Shown piece by piece: positions 35,515-43,351 of a stretch of 64,000 bases of DNA. The stretch comes from Mycobacterium sp. GTDB lineage: Bacteria > Actinomycetota > Actinomycetes > Mycobacteriales > Mycobacteriaceae. The notes below the pieces were generated by a model. That model did not search any database and was not told the DNA's origin. It worked only from the letters and a program-made list of their open reading frames with translations. The translations under genes and the position numbers were made by a program. Every line of letters starts with the position of its first letter. The first letter of the stretch is position 1. The stretch is taken from NCBI GenBank assembly GCA_025965895.1, contig JAOPWC010000174.1, positions 118,892-182,891 on the forward strand, in the 5' to 3' direction.

Positions 35515-36359
35515 ATGACCGCACCGCCACCTATGCCCGCCAACGATGTCCTCGTCGTCATCGGGATGGGAGGAATGGGGCGCGCGGTCGCACGCCGTCT
35601 CGGGGCCGGTCGCACCGTAGTGCTGGCCGACATCAATGAAGGGATCCTTGATGCGACCGCAGCGGAGCTGGTCGGCGATGGTCATCAGGTGGTGACGCGG
35701 AAGGTCGACGTGTCCTCGCACAACTCGGTCACCGAATTGGCTCGCCTCGCCGCCGCGTCCGGCCGGGTGACCCATGTTGTGCACACCGCCGGACTCTCGC
35801 CGGAGCAGGGATCGGTGGCGAAAATACTGGCCGTCGATCTCCTCGGCGTCGCGCTCACCCTCGAGGAATTCGGACGTGTCATCGAGCCCGGCGGCTCGGG
35901 GTCGTCGTCGCGAGCATGGCCGCACACATGTATCCGGCGTTTGAGCCCGATGTGGAACGGCAGCTGGCCACCACACCGGCAGACGAGCTACTCAGTCTTG
36001 ACGCGTGTTCGCCTGATCGCCTTACCAGCAGCCAGCTCGCTTACCCGTTCGCCAAGCGGGCGAACCTGATTCGCGTCGCAGCCGCGGCCAAGAGCTGGGG
36101 CGACCGAGGCGCTCGGGTTAACTCGATCAGCCCCGGTGTGATCTCCACCGCCATGGGCAGACGCGAACTCGCGGGTGGATCCGGGCAGGCGATGCAGGCG
36201 ATGATCGCGGCGTCGGGCACCGGACGAATCGGTACCCCCGACGACATCGCCGCGGCCGCCGAGTTCCTGCTGGGACCCTCCGCGTCATTCCTCACCGGCA
36301 TCGACCTACTCGTCGACGGCGGGGTGATGGCCGCCGTGCGGACCGGCGGACTCGGGTAG
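35515..36359 (+). pseudogene. SDR interrupted by a frameshift in a G-run
   Basis: Two overlapping frames make up one SDR of about 281 residues. The first part starts at ATG 35515 (GAGGAG upstream) with VLVVIGMGGMGRAVARRL, an SDR cofactor motif, and ends near RVIEPGGSG. The second continues with ASMAAHMYPAFE, a YPFAKR catalytic Tyr/Lys and DLLVDGG to 36359. The change of frame is at the run of four G at 35898-35901, where a fifth G would restore VIEPGGSGVVVASM. Because the indel is in a homopolymer and nothing else is damaged, a sequence error must be considered as well as a true mutation. Confidence 0.83.
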
Positions 36360-36363
36360 CTTC

Positions 36364-37302
36364 CTACCCGGCCAGCACCGACGTGCAGTAGTAACTGTTG
36401 CCGACGACAAGCTTGTCCCCGTCTTGCATCAAGGCGTCAAACCCGTTGTCCGTCAACAATTTATCCAGCGGTATGCGAACGCTACGCCAGCCCTTGGTCG
36501 TGAGATACGTCGCCACATCGTGGCGTTCGCCGTCGTATCCGAGTTCGCCGAGTTCGATGTCGAACCCGTGGTTGCGCCACTTCTCGGTGACATCGTGCAT
36601 CGCTCGCTGCGCCTCATCGCCATCGCCATCGGCGTCGGTTGAGTTGACGAACGTTTCGGTCGCGAGCCGACTGCCGTCCGCGCTGAGCGCGGTGATGTTG
36701 TCCAACAGGCGGTCCTGGGCGTCCGGGGGCAAGAAGGCGAGCAAGCCTTCGGCGATCCAGGCGGTCGGCCGGTGCGCGTCGAATCCGGCGTCGCGCAGCG
36801 CGGCCGGCCAGTCCTGGCGCAGATCGATCGGCACCATCCGCAGATCCGCTGTCGGTGCGGCACCCAGGCCGGCCAATGTGACGACCTTGAACCCGATGAC
36901 GTCGGGTTGGTCGATCTCGAACACCGTCGTCCCCGCGGGCCAGCGCAGCCGGTAGCCGCGCGCATCGAGGCCGGAGGCCAGGATGACCGCTTGGCGGACG
37001 CCGGCTGCCGTCGCGTCGAGGAAGAACTGGTCGAAGTAGCGCGTGCGGGCCGCCAACAGGTCGGTCATCCGCTGCAGACCCCACGGGGCGTCGGGTTCGT
37101 CCACCTCGGCGGGGTCGAGTTCTCCGGTGGCCCAACGGGTGAAGAAGTCGATGCCCACCGCGCGGACCAGGGGCTCGGCGAACCTGTCCTCGATGGGCGG
37201 CTCGTCGGCATTGGTCGCCCGAGCCCTGGCCGCGGCCACCATCGTCGCGGTCGCTCCGACACTGGTCACCAGATCCCAGGAGTCGTTGTCTGTGCGCTGC
37301 AT
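36364..37302 (-). CDS. Class I SAM-dependent methyltransferase (mycobacterial TIGR00027 type)
   Basis: 312 residues from ATG at 37302. Family hallmarks are the N-terminal DSWDLVTSVGATATMVAAAR, the conserved ARTRYFD block, VILASGLDARGYRL (SAM-binding) near residue 105, EIDQPDVIGFK, and AEGLLAFLPPDAQDRL near 185. These proteins form a large mycobacterial paralogous group with leucine carboxyl methyltransferase similarity; individual substrates are mostly unknown. It converges on the broken SDR and is unlikely to belong to the catabolic operons. Confidence 0.93.
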   Translation of the reverse strand: MQRTDNDSWDLVTSVGATATMVAAARARATNADEPPIEDRFAEPLVRAVGIDFFTRWATGELDPAEVDEPDAPWGLQRMTDLLAARTRYFDQFFLDATAAGVRQAVILASGLDARGYRLRWPAGTTVFEIDQPDVIGFKVVTLAGLGAAPTADLRMVPIDLRQDWPAALRDAGFDAHRPTAWIAEGLLAFLPPDAQDRLLDNITALSADGSRLATETFVNSTDADGDGDEAQRAMHDVTEKWRNHGFDIELGELGYDGERHDVATYLTTKGWRSVRIPLDKLLTDNGFDALMQDGDKLVVGNSYYCTSVLAG

Positions 37303-37382
37303 GTGTCGCCCTTTCCAGCCGGTCAACGACGCTTAGCTGATATAACTAGGCTGAGCGCGACTCTAGAGGAAAAGCGACCGCC

Positions 37383-38081
37383 TTGCCAGAAATCACTTAC
37401 GACTGCCCCGCCGGGCTTCTGCCGGCCGATCTCGCGGTGCCCGACGGTGAGGGCCCCTGGCCGGGTGTGGTCGTAGTGCAAGACGGTCGGGCTGACCGCT
37501 GATCTGCGGCGTATCACCAACCGGCTCGCCGCCCACGGCCACGTCGCGATGGCACCGGCGCTGTATCAGCGCGGCAATAAATTGCGATGCGTTGCCCGCA
37601 CGTTCAGGTCGCTGAACACCGGAGCTGCGACGCCGTCGACGACTTGATTGCGGCCCGCGAGCACCTGGCCGCTGACCGCCGCTGTACCGGCAAAGTCGGA
37701 TCGGTTGGATTCTGGATGGGAGGCGGATTCTGCCTGCTGTTGGCGCCCCAGGGTGTGTTCGACGCCACCCGCCGAATTACGGAGTGTCGCCGAACCATGT
37801 CGCTGGGCTGAGCCGGTCGTGCCCGGTCGTGGCCAGTTACGGCGCGAACGATCGCTGGCTGCCAGATAACGCGTCGGCGAAGCTAGCGGGGGAGCTGTCA
37901 GACGGCGATGTTCCGCACGACGTCAAGGAATACCCGGGCGTCGGTCACAGCTTCATGAACGACTGGGCCACACCGGCTGCGCTCCGCCCGCTGGAACGCA
38001 TCGCTACCTTGGCCTATTCAGCGCCCGAGAGAGGACGCCTGGCGCCGCATTTTGGGATTCTTCGATGTGCACCTGCGTTGA
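37383..38081 (+). pseudogene. Decayed dienelactone hydrolase-family gene
   Basis: Pieces of one dienelactone hydrolase appear in order in changing frames: PWPGVVVVQDG (from TTG 37383, closed by TGA at 37500), then ADLRRITNRLAAHGHVAMAP, AVDDLIAAREHLAA with GFWMGGGF, VASYGANDRWLPDNASAKL, KEYPGVGHSFMND, and finally WRRILGFFDVHLR to TGA at 38081. At least four frame changes are needed. The nucleophile Cys of GFCMGGG is Trp, so even a repaired protein would be inactive. A promoter-like TATAAC at about 37340 and a GAGGAAAAG site remain. This is a genuine pseudogene rather than a sequencing slip. Confidence 0.9.
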
Positions 38082-38083
38082 AC

Positions 38084-38689
38084 TTATCGGGCCTGCATGC
38101 TACGACGCACACTGACCACGAACTTCTCCAGCATGCCCGCTCGCACCGCCCGCGAGTTTGTCGTGGACAGCAGCGCATAAAGACCCAGCAAGAAGAACAC
38201 CGCGCTGTGGTATGCATCGACGTCGCGACCCGCTTCGCCACGCTGGCGCGCCCGGCGAATCTCCGCAGCCACCACGGCGACGACCGGATGGTCGGCCTGG
38301 TCGTCGTCGGGCGGGCGCGTCGGTAAGAAGTTGAGCGCAACGACGTCCCGGAAGAGTCTGCCACCCAGTCGACGCTCGGCCGCCACCACCAGGCGCACCA
38401 CTTCGGACAGGGCGGAAGCCAGGTCGTGCGGCCCGTCAAGGAAGCGGCTCAGTTCGGTCGCCACCCGCGCTTCTTCGTGCTGCTGCAATTCGAGAAGGAC
38501 GTGCTCCTTGGTGGGGAAGTGGAAGTAGAAGGTGCCCCGCGCCACACCCGCCGCGGCGACGATGGCCCCAATGTCGGCCTCGGCCATGCCCGAGCGCTTG
38601 AACTCGGCGATCGCCGCGTCGAGCACGCGCCTGCGTGTCAGCAGCCGCTGCGCCTCGCGTCCCTGCTGCTTATCCGCGACTCGCGCCAT
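38084..38689 (-). CDS. TetR-family transcriptional regulator divergent from a P450
   Basis: 201 residues. RRRVLDAAIAEFKRSGMAEADIG and VARGTFYFHFPTKEHVLLEL form the helix-turn-helix region near residues 20-65. ATG at 38689 is preferred to the longer frame because the latter runs through the operator and promoter. The predicted start of transcription is only a few bases before the ATG, so the message may be nearly leaderless. It should repress itself and the P450 at 38871 through the two TGACA-type palindromes between them. Confidence 0.87.
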   Translation of the reverse strand: MARVADKQQGREAQRLLTRRRVLDAAIAEFKRSGMAEADIGAIVAAAGVARGTFYFHFPTKEHVLLELQQHEEARVATELSRFLDGPHDLASALSEVVRLVVAAERRLGGRLFRDVVALNFLPTRPPDDDQADHPVVAVVAAEIRRARQRGEAGRDVDAYHSAVFFLLGLYALLSTTNSRAVRAGMLEKFVVSVRRSMQAR

Positions 38690-38698
38690 GGTGTGCCC

Positions 38699-38727
38699 CT
38701 TGTAATCGGTTCTCTGACAACTGTCAA
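38699..38727 (-). promoter_or_regulatory. TetR promoter with overlapping TGACA-AC-TGTCA operator
   Basis: On the minus strand TTGACA (38722-38727), 17 bases, then TACAAG (38699-38704) make a good -35/-10 pair. The perfect palindrome TGACAACTGTCA (38715-38726) covers the -35 box, so bound repressor would exclude RNA polymerase. Confidence 0.65.
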
Positions 38728-38777
38728 TGACGTTCGTCGATGACATCTCTGCATCCTATCGTCGTCGACGATCGTCA

Positions 38778-38806
38778 TTGACGGATGTCAGCGAGATGGG
38801 TTACAA
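38778..38806 (+). promoter_or_regulatory. P450 promoter with overlapping TGACGGATGTCA operator
   Basis: TTGACG (38778-38783), 17 bases, then TTACAA (38801-38806) give a promoter for the P450 at 38871. The near-palindrome TGACGGATGTCA (38779-38790) has the same sequence and placement relative to the -35 as the site on the other side, indicating one shared repressor. Confidence 0.6.
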
Positions 38807-38870
38807 CTGACTGCGGCCACCATCAAACGGCGGAGATAGACAATCGCAACTCCGCCGGAGAGGCGAACTT

Positions 38871-40073
38871 GTGACAATTAAGGCCCCTGACGATGTCTAC
38901 TACGACCCGTACGACTCCAAGCTCAACGCCGATCCGTATCTGATGTATCAGCGGCTGCGCGAGGAAGCGCCGCTGTACCACAACGAGCAGCATGACTTCT
39001 ACGCCGTGAGCCGCTACGCGGACGTCAACCAGGGGCTGGTGGATCACAAGACCTTCAGCTCAGCGCGCGGGGTGATCCTCGAGCTGATCAAGTCGGACAT
39101 CGAGATCCCGCCCGGCACTGTGGTGTTCGAGGATCCACCCATCCACGACATTCACCGCAAACTGTTGGCCCGGATGTTCACGCCGCGCAAGATCAGCGAA
39201 CTTGAACCCAAGATTCGAGAATTCTGCGCACGCAGTCTCGATCCGCTGGTCGGCGCCGGCCGGTTGGACTTCGTCGCCGATCTTGGTGCGCAGATGCCGA
39301 TGCGGGCCATCAGCACGCTGCTGGGCATCCCGGAGGCCGACCAGGAGGCCATTCGGGATCACGGCAATGATCAGATGCGCACCGAGGACGGTAAACCGAT
39401 GAAGATCGCCTCGGAGGGCCTGGACAGCAACCAACTTTTCGCCGACTACATCGACTGGCGCGCCGAGCACCCGTCCGACGACATCATGACCGAACTGCTC
39501 ACCGTCGAGTTTGTCGACGAGACCGGCGCGGCGCGCCGGCTCACCCGGCAAGAACTGCTCACCTATCTCAGCGTGGTCGCCACCGCGGGCAACGAGACCA
39601 CCACTCGGCTCATCGGCTGGACTGGCAAGCTGCTGGCCGACCATCCCGACCAGCGTCGCCAGCTGGTGGCTGACCGTTCGATGATTCCTAAGGCCGTCGA
39701 GGAACTTCTGCGCTTCCAGCCGCCTGCTTTTCACGCCGGGCGATTGGTGACGCGCGACATCGAGTACTACGGCCAGATCGTGCCCAAGGGCAGCGTCATG
39801 ATGATGCTTATCGGCGCCGCGAACCGCGACCACCGCCAGTTCCCACCCCACGGCGACGTGTTCGATATCAACCGCGAGGTGCGATCGCACCTCACTTTCG
39901 GGGTGGGCACCCACTATTGCCTCGGCTCGGCGCTGGCCCGACTCGAGGGGCAAATTGCGCTCGACGAGATCCTGAATCGGTTCCCGGAGTGGGAAGTCGA
40001 CACGGCCAACGCTAAGTTCGCGGCGACATCGATGGTGCGCGGCTGGGACGCACTTCCCGCCTTCACGGCCTAG
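38871..40073 (+). CDS. Cytochrome P450, paralogue of the one at 17149
   Basis: 400 residues from GTG at 38871, with GGAGAGG upstream. Motifs are ATAGNETTT in the I helix near residue 240, EELLRFQPP (ExxR) near 280, and FGVGTHYCLGSALARLEG around the haem Cys near 345. It matches the P450 at 17149 along its whole length, with the same ends and only scattered substitutions, so both probably accept related substrates. It is a single-gene unit with its own divergent TetR, unlike the paralogue, which is followed by an SDR. Confidence 0.94.
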   Translation: MTIKAPDDVYYDPYDSKLNADPYLMYQRLREEAPLYHNEQHDFYAVSRYADVNQGLVDHKTFSSARGVILELIKSDIEIPPGTVVFEDPPIHDIHRKLLARMFTPRKISELEPKIREFCARSLDPLVGAGRLDFVADLGAQMPMRAISTLLGIPEADQEAIRDHGNDQMRTEDGKPMKIASEGLDSNQLFADYIDWRAEHPSDDIMTELLTVEFVDETGAARRLTRQELLTYLSVVATAGNETTTRLIGWTGKLLADHPDQRRQLVADRSMIPKAVEELLRFQPPAFHAGRLVTRDIEYYGQIVPKGSVMMMLIGAANRDHRQFPPHGDVFDINREVRSHLTFGVGTHYCLGSALARLEGQIALDEILNRFPEWEVDTANAKFAATSMVRGWDALPAFTA

Positions 40074-40199
40074 ACATGATTTCCCGACGCCGCCGGGTGG
40101 ACGAGTTCGCGCGCAGCGTGCCGGCCAGTCCGACCACGAGAGGGCGGCCGAAATCATGCGTTTGAGAGTTGGCGTGGCATACCATCATCGCGGTCGTAT

Positions 40200-41189
40200 C
40201 TACTTGATCGCTATCGGATTCAGCGGCGATCCCACCGCGCCTGTGACTTTCAGCGGTGGCGCGATCAATTGAAAGTCGTAGACCCCGTCGGCCGCGCAGT
40301 CGGCTGCCAGCGCGGTGAGATCCCAATATTCGCCGAGCATCAGTCCCATGTCGCGCAGGCACAGCATGTGCATGGGTAGAAATGTGCCCTCGACGCCTGA
40401 TACCGGGTCTTCGACCATAACGTTGTCGGCGGCGACCGCCGCGATGTCGTGGTCGTGCAGCCACGAGGCGCAGCGCCAGTCCAGGCCCGAGTACGGTTCG
40501 CTGCCGTCCCCGGCCTCCAGGAACCTCGCCCACCAGCCGGTCCGCACCACAACGATGTCGCCGCGGCCCACGGTCACGCCCTGCGACCGGGCGACGTCAT
40601 CGAGTTCTTCGCCGGTGATCGGGTTGCCGTGCTCGAGGAAGGTTTCCGCGCCGCGGTGGCACAACACGTCGAGGAGCACACCGCGTGAGGCGATGCCTTT
40701 TGCGTCGACCTTGTCGATGCCGCAGTGGTACGCACCGAAGCTGGTGACGGAACTGGCCGGAAAGCCGTTGTACAACTGGTCGTCGTAATAGACGTGCGAC
40801 AGCGCATCCCACTGCGTCGCCGCTTGCAGCGGCATGATGATCAGGTCGTCGTTGAACCGAAACGGGTTGTTCTCGAAGAATCCGCTCACCTCGTGCCCGA
40901 CGGCATTCTGTAGCCACTTGGGGCCATACTCCACCAGCGTGTTCGCGTCACCGCCATCAACGGTCATCACGTGCACCGGGTTGTGCCGGAACTTGAACGC
41001 GCCCTGCGGCCCAGACGAACCAAAGGCCACGCCGAGTGGAAACACCTTGCCGTGTTTGACCAGGCCGGCCGCCTCCTGAACTTTGCCCGCGGTGATGAAG
41101 TTCAAGGTTCCGAGTTCGTCCGCGTTGCCCCATCGTCCCCAGTTGCAGACATCACGGCCGACGCGTCGAAATTCCGTCAAGCTCGCCAT
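40200..41189 (-). CDS. Cyclase-family protein (COG1878, kynurenine formamidase-like)
   Basis: 329 residues. NWGRWGNADELGTLNFIT near residue 16 and PLQAATQWDALSHVYY near 120 are typical of the longer members of this metal-dependent hydrolase family. The usual HxGTHxD is replaced by Q-x-x-T-Q-W-D, as in that branch, with DHDIAAVAADN near 255. Members hydrolyse amides or lactones or catalyse cyclisation. It overlaps the upstream SDR by 13 bases and is the last gene of the mhp-like operon, where opening of a lactone or formation of a ring product are possible roles. Confidence 0.87.
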   Translation of the reverse strand: MASLTEFRRVGRDVCNWGRWGNADELGTLNFITAGKVQEAAGLVKHGKVFPLGVAFGSSGPQGAFKFRHNPVHVMTVDGGDANTLVEYGPKWLQNAVGHEVSGFFENNPFRFNDDLIIMPLQAATQWDALSHVYYDDQLYNGFPASSVTSFGAYHCGIDKVDAKGIASRGVLLDVLCHRGAETFLEHGNPITGEELDDVARSQGVTVGRGDIVVVRTGWWARFLEAGDGSEPYSGLDWRCASWLHDHDIAAVAADNVMVEDPVSGVEGTFLPMHMLCLRDMGLMLGEYWDLTALAADCAADGVYDFQLIAPPLKVTGAVGSPLNPIAIK

Positions 41190-42004
41190 GGTTCACGCTC
41201 CTTCAAGCTTTCGGCGACGCGGCTGGCGACATTCCCGCCGTCGACCCAGATCACCTCGCCGGTGATATAGCTGGCGGCAGGGCTGTTGAGAAAGACCAGA
41301 ACCGCGGCCTGTTCCGCGGGTTCGGACACCCGGCCCAACGGCTTGGGGATGTCGTCGAGGAACGCCTCGCCGTAGGCCGCTCTGAGCTGGTCGAGGATCG
41401 GGGTGGCGGTCACGCCGGGTCCGGTGCAGTTGATGCGGATACCCTTGGCGCCCAGCGGACCCGCGTTCTTCATGCAGTACAGGATGACGGCTTCTTTCGA
41501 CAACCGGTACCCGCCGTCGGCCAGCGATTGCGGATGCTGCTGGCACCAGTCGATGCCCTCCTCCATGGTCAGCGTGCTGAGCAGCCCGCCCACCTCCTGG
41601 AGATGCTCGCGGTATTCGGCCGCCGACAGCGACGAGACGCAGGCGATCGACGAGCCGGCGGACATCGTCGCAACGAGCGCTTCGGTGAGGTGTCGAAGTC
41701 CCAGGAAGTTGATCGTGACGACGAGCAACGGATCCCCGATTCCCGACGACACACCGGCGACGTTGAACAGCGCGTCGACCCGGCCTCCCATCTCGGCAAC
41801 GGCCTGATCGATCGAGGCGGGATCGGCGAGGTCGACTTCGTGAAACTCGGTGACCTGTGCTGCCGGACGCCGGGTGTCCAATCCGACGACCTGTGCCCCG
41901 AGTTCGCTGAGCTGGCGCACGAGATGCGCGCCGATGCCCGACGCGCAGCCCGTCACCACTACGCGGCGGCCGTCGTAGCGCCACAGCTCGTCGATGCTCC
42001 CCAT
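41177..42004 (-). CDS. SDR of the 3-alpha-hydroxysteroid/coniferyl alcohol dehydrogenase type
   Basis: 275 residues from ATG at 42004; the longer frame to 42223 runs inside the LLM gene and is discarded. VVVTGCASGIGAHLVRQL near residue 12 is the cofactor motif, and LDTRRP follows the second strand. ACVSSLSAAEY, the long insert with MEEGIDWCQQHPQ and YRLSKEAVILYC give Ser, Tyr and Lys. This insert and ILYC segment mark the 3-alpha-HSD/carbonyl reductase subgroup. It is 13 bases after the LLM gene. It probably interconverts a ring alcohol and ketone in the pathway encoded by this operon. Confidence 0.87.
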   Translation of the reverse strand: MGSIDELWRYDGRRVVVTGCASGIGAHLVRQLSELGAQVVGLDTRRPAAQVTEFHEVDLADPASIDQAVAEMGGRVDALFNVAGVSSGIGDPLLVVTINFLGLRHLTEALVATMSAGSSIACVSSLSAAEYREHLQEVGGLLSTLTMEEGIDWCQQHPQSLADGGYRLSKEAVILYCMKNAGPLGAKGIRINCTGPGVTATPILDQLRAAYGEAFLDDIPKPLGRVSEPAEQAAVLVFLNSPAASYITGEVIWVDGGNVASRVAESLKEREPWRA

Positions 42005-42017
42005 GATCCAAGCGCCT

Positions 42018-43349
42018 TCAGGTGTGGTCAGCTCGAGGCGTTGTCCGCGGCGCACGCTGCTCCTTGGCCTTCTGCGCGGCCTGCACGCGACCCTCGTTGA
42101 TCTCAGCCATGGCCTCGGGAATCTCACCCGCAGTGAACTTGCCGCCGCGGCCGGTGGGCAGGCCGCCGAAGGAGTAGCTCTCGTCGAACTCGGGAGCTCT
42201 CGACGGTTCGCGCCGCGCCTCAACCCTTTCGATGATGGGCTCGAGCCGCTTGGCTTTTTCCGCCGCCGCCCTTTCGTCGCGCTCGATGAATTCCGGCAGC
42301 ACGTACTTGCCCATCAGTTCGAGCGACTCCATTGTCCCTTCGTGGCTACGCGGATTGAGCAGCAGGATGATCTCGTCGACGCCGCTTTCTTCGTAGCTGC
42401 GCAGGAATTCCCGGACGGTTTCCGGCGAGCCGATCGCCCCCCGGCCTGGGCCGTAGGCCAGCGTCGGATCCTTGTCGACCTCCTCGAGATACCTGTCCCA
42501 CACCCCGGTGCGCGCCGGAGTGTGCATGCCGGTCATGTAGTAGTGCATGATGCCGAACGAGAAGAAGCCGCCGCCCAGCCCGAGACGTTCGACTGCCTTC
42601 TCGTCGGTCGGGGCCACCATCATGGACAGGTCTCCGCCGATGGCCAGGACGTTCGGGTTGATCCGGGGCGTGACGGGGACGCCGTTCTCCTCGAACTCCT
42701 TGTAGTAGCCGTTCACCCGGTCGGTCAGTGGCCCGGGGCCGGTGTAGGCGAAACTCAGTGCGCCGATGCACTTCTGCGCCGCCATCTGCACGGAGGACGG
42801 GCGCGTGCAGGCCACCCACACCGGCGGATGCGGCTTCTGCATCGGCTTGGGAATCACATTGCGGGCCGGCATCTCGATGTGCTCGCCCTTGAAACCGGTG
42901 AACGGCTCCTCGATCATGCAGCGGATGGCGACCTCGAGTGCCTCTTCCCACTGGGCCCGCTTGTCGGCGGGGTCGATCCCGAAGCCGCCCAGCTCCCCCA
43001 CCGAGGACGATTCCCCGGTGCCGAACTCCACCCGCCCGTTGGAGATCAGGTCCAAGGTGGCGATGCGCTCGGCGACCCGCGCCGGGTGGTTGACGACCGG
43101 GGGCAGGTGCATGATGCCGAATCCCAGCCGGATGTTCTTGGTGCGCTGGCTGGCCGCGGCCAGGAACATCTCCGGTGCGGTCGAATGGCAGTATTCCTCG
43201 AGGAAGTGGTGCTCGGTGAGCCACACGGTCGAGAAGCCGGCCTGATCGGCCAACTCCACCTCGTCGAGGCCGTCCTGGAGCAGCTCCCTCTCGTCATCCG
43301 GTTGCCACGGCCGTGGCAATGCGAATTCGTAGAAGAGCGAGATTTTCAT
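42018..43349 (-). CDS. LLM-class flavin-dependent monooxygenase (luciferase-like)
   Basis: 443 residues. The luciferase-like TIM barrel is clear: MKISLFYEFALPRPW at the N-terminus, GFSTVWLTEHHFLEEYCHS near residue 38, NIRLGFGIMHLPPVVNHPAR near 72 and NGRVEFGTGES near 103. About 80 polar residues follow the barrel. These enzymes use reduced flavin and O2 for Baeyer-Villiger oxidation, hydroxylation or C-S cleavage. It starts 2 bases after the KstD-like gene, so it could oxidise the ring ketone that enzyme acts on. A flavin reductase is not encoded nearby. Confidence 0.89.
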   Translation of the reverse strand: MKISLFYEFALPRPWQPDDERELLQDGLDEVELADQAGFSTVWLTEHHFLEEYCHSTAPEMFLAAASQRTKNIRLGFGIMHLPPVVNHPARVAERIATLDLISNGRVEFGTGESSSVGELGGFGIDPADKRAQWEEALEVAIRCMIEEPFTGFKGEHIEMPARNVIPKPMQKPHPPVWVACTRPSSVQMAAQKCIGALSFAYTGPGPLTDRVNGYYKEFEENGVPVTPRINPNVLAIGGDLSMMVAPTDEKAVERLGLGGGFFSFGIMHYYMTGMHTPARTGVWDRYLEEVDKDPTLAYGPGRGAIGSPETVREFLRSYEESGVDEIILLLNPRSHEGTMESLELMGKYVLPEFIERDERAAAEKAKRLEPIIERVEARREPSRAPEFDESYSFGGLPTGRGGKFTAGEIPEAMAEINEGRVQAAQKAKEQRAPRTTPRADHT

Positions 43350-43351
43350 TG

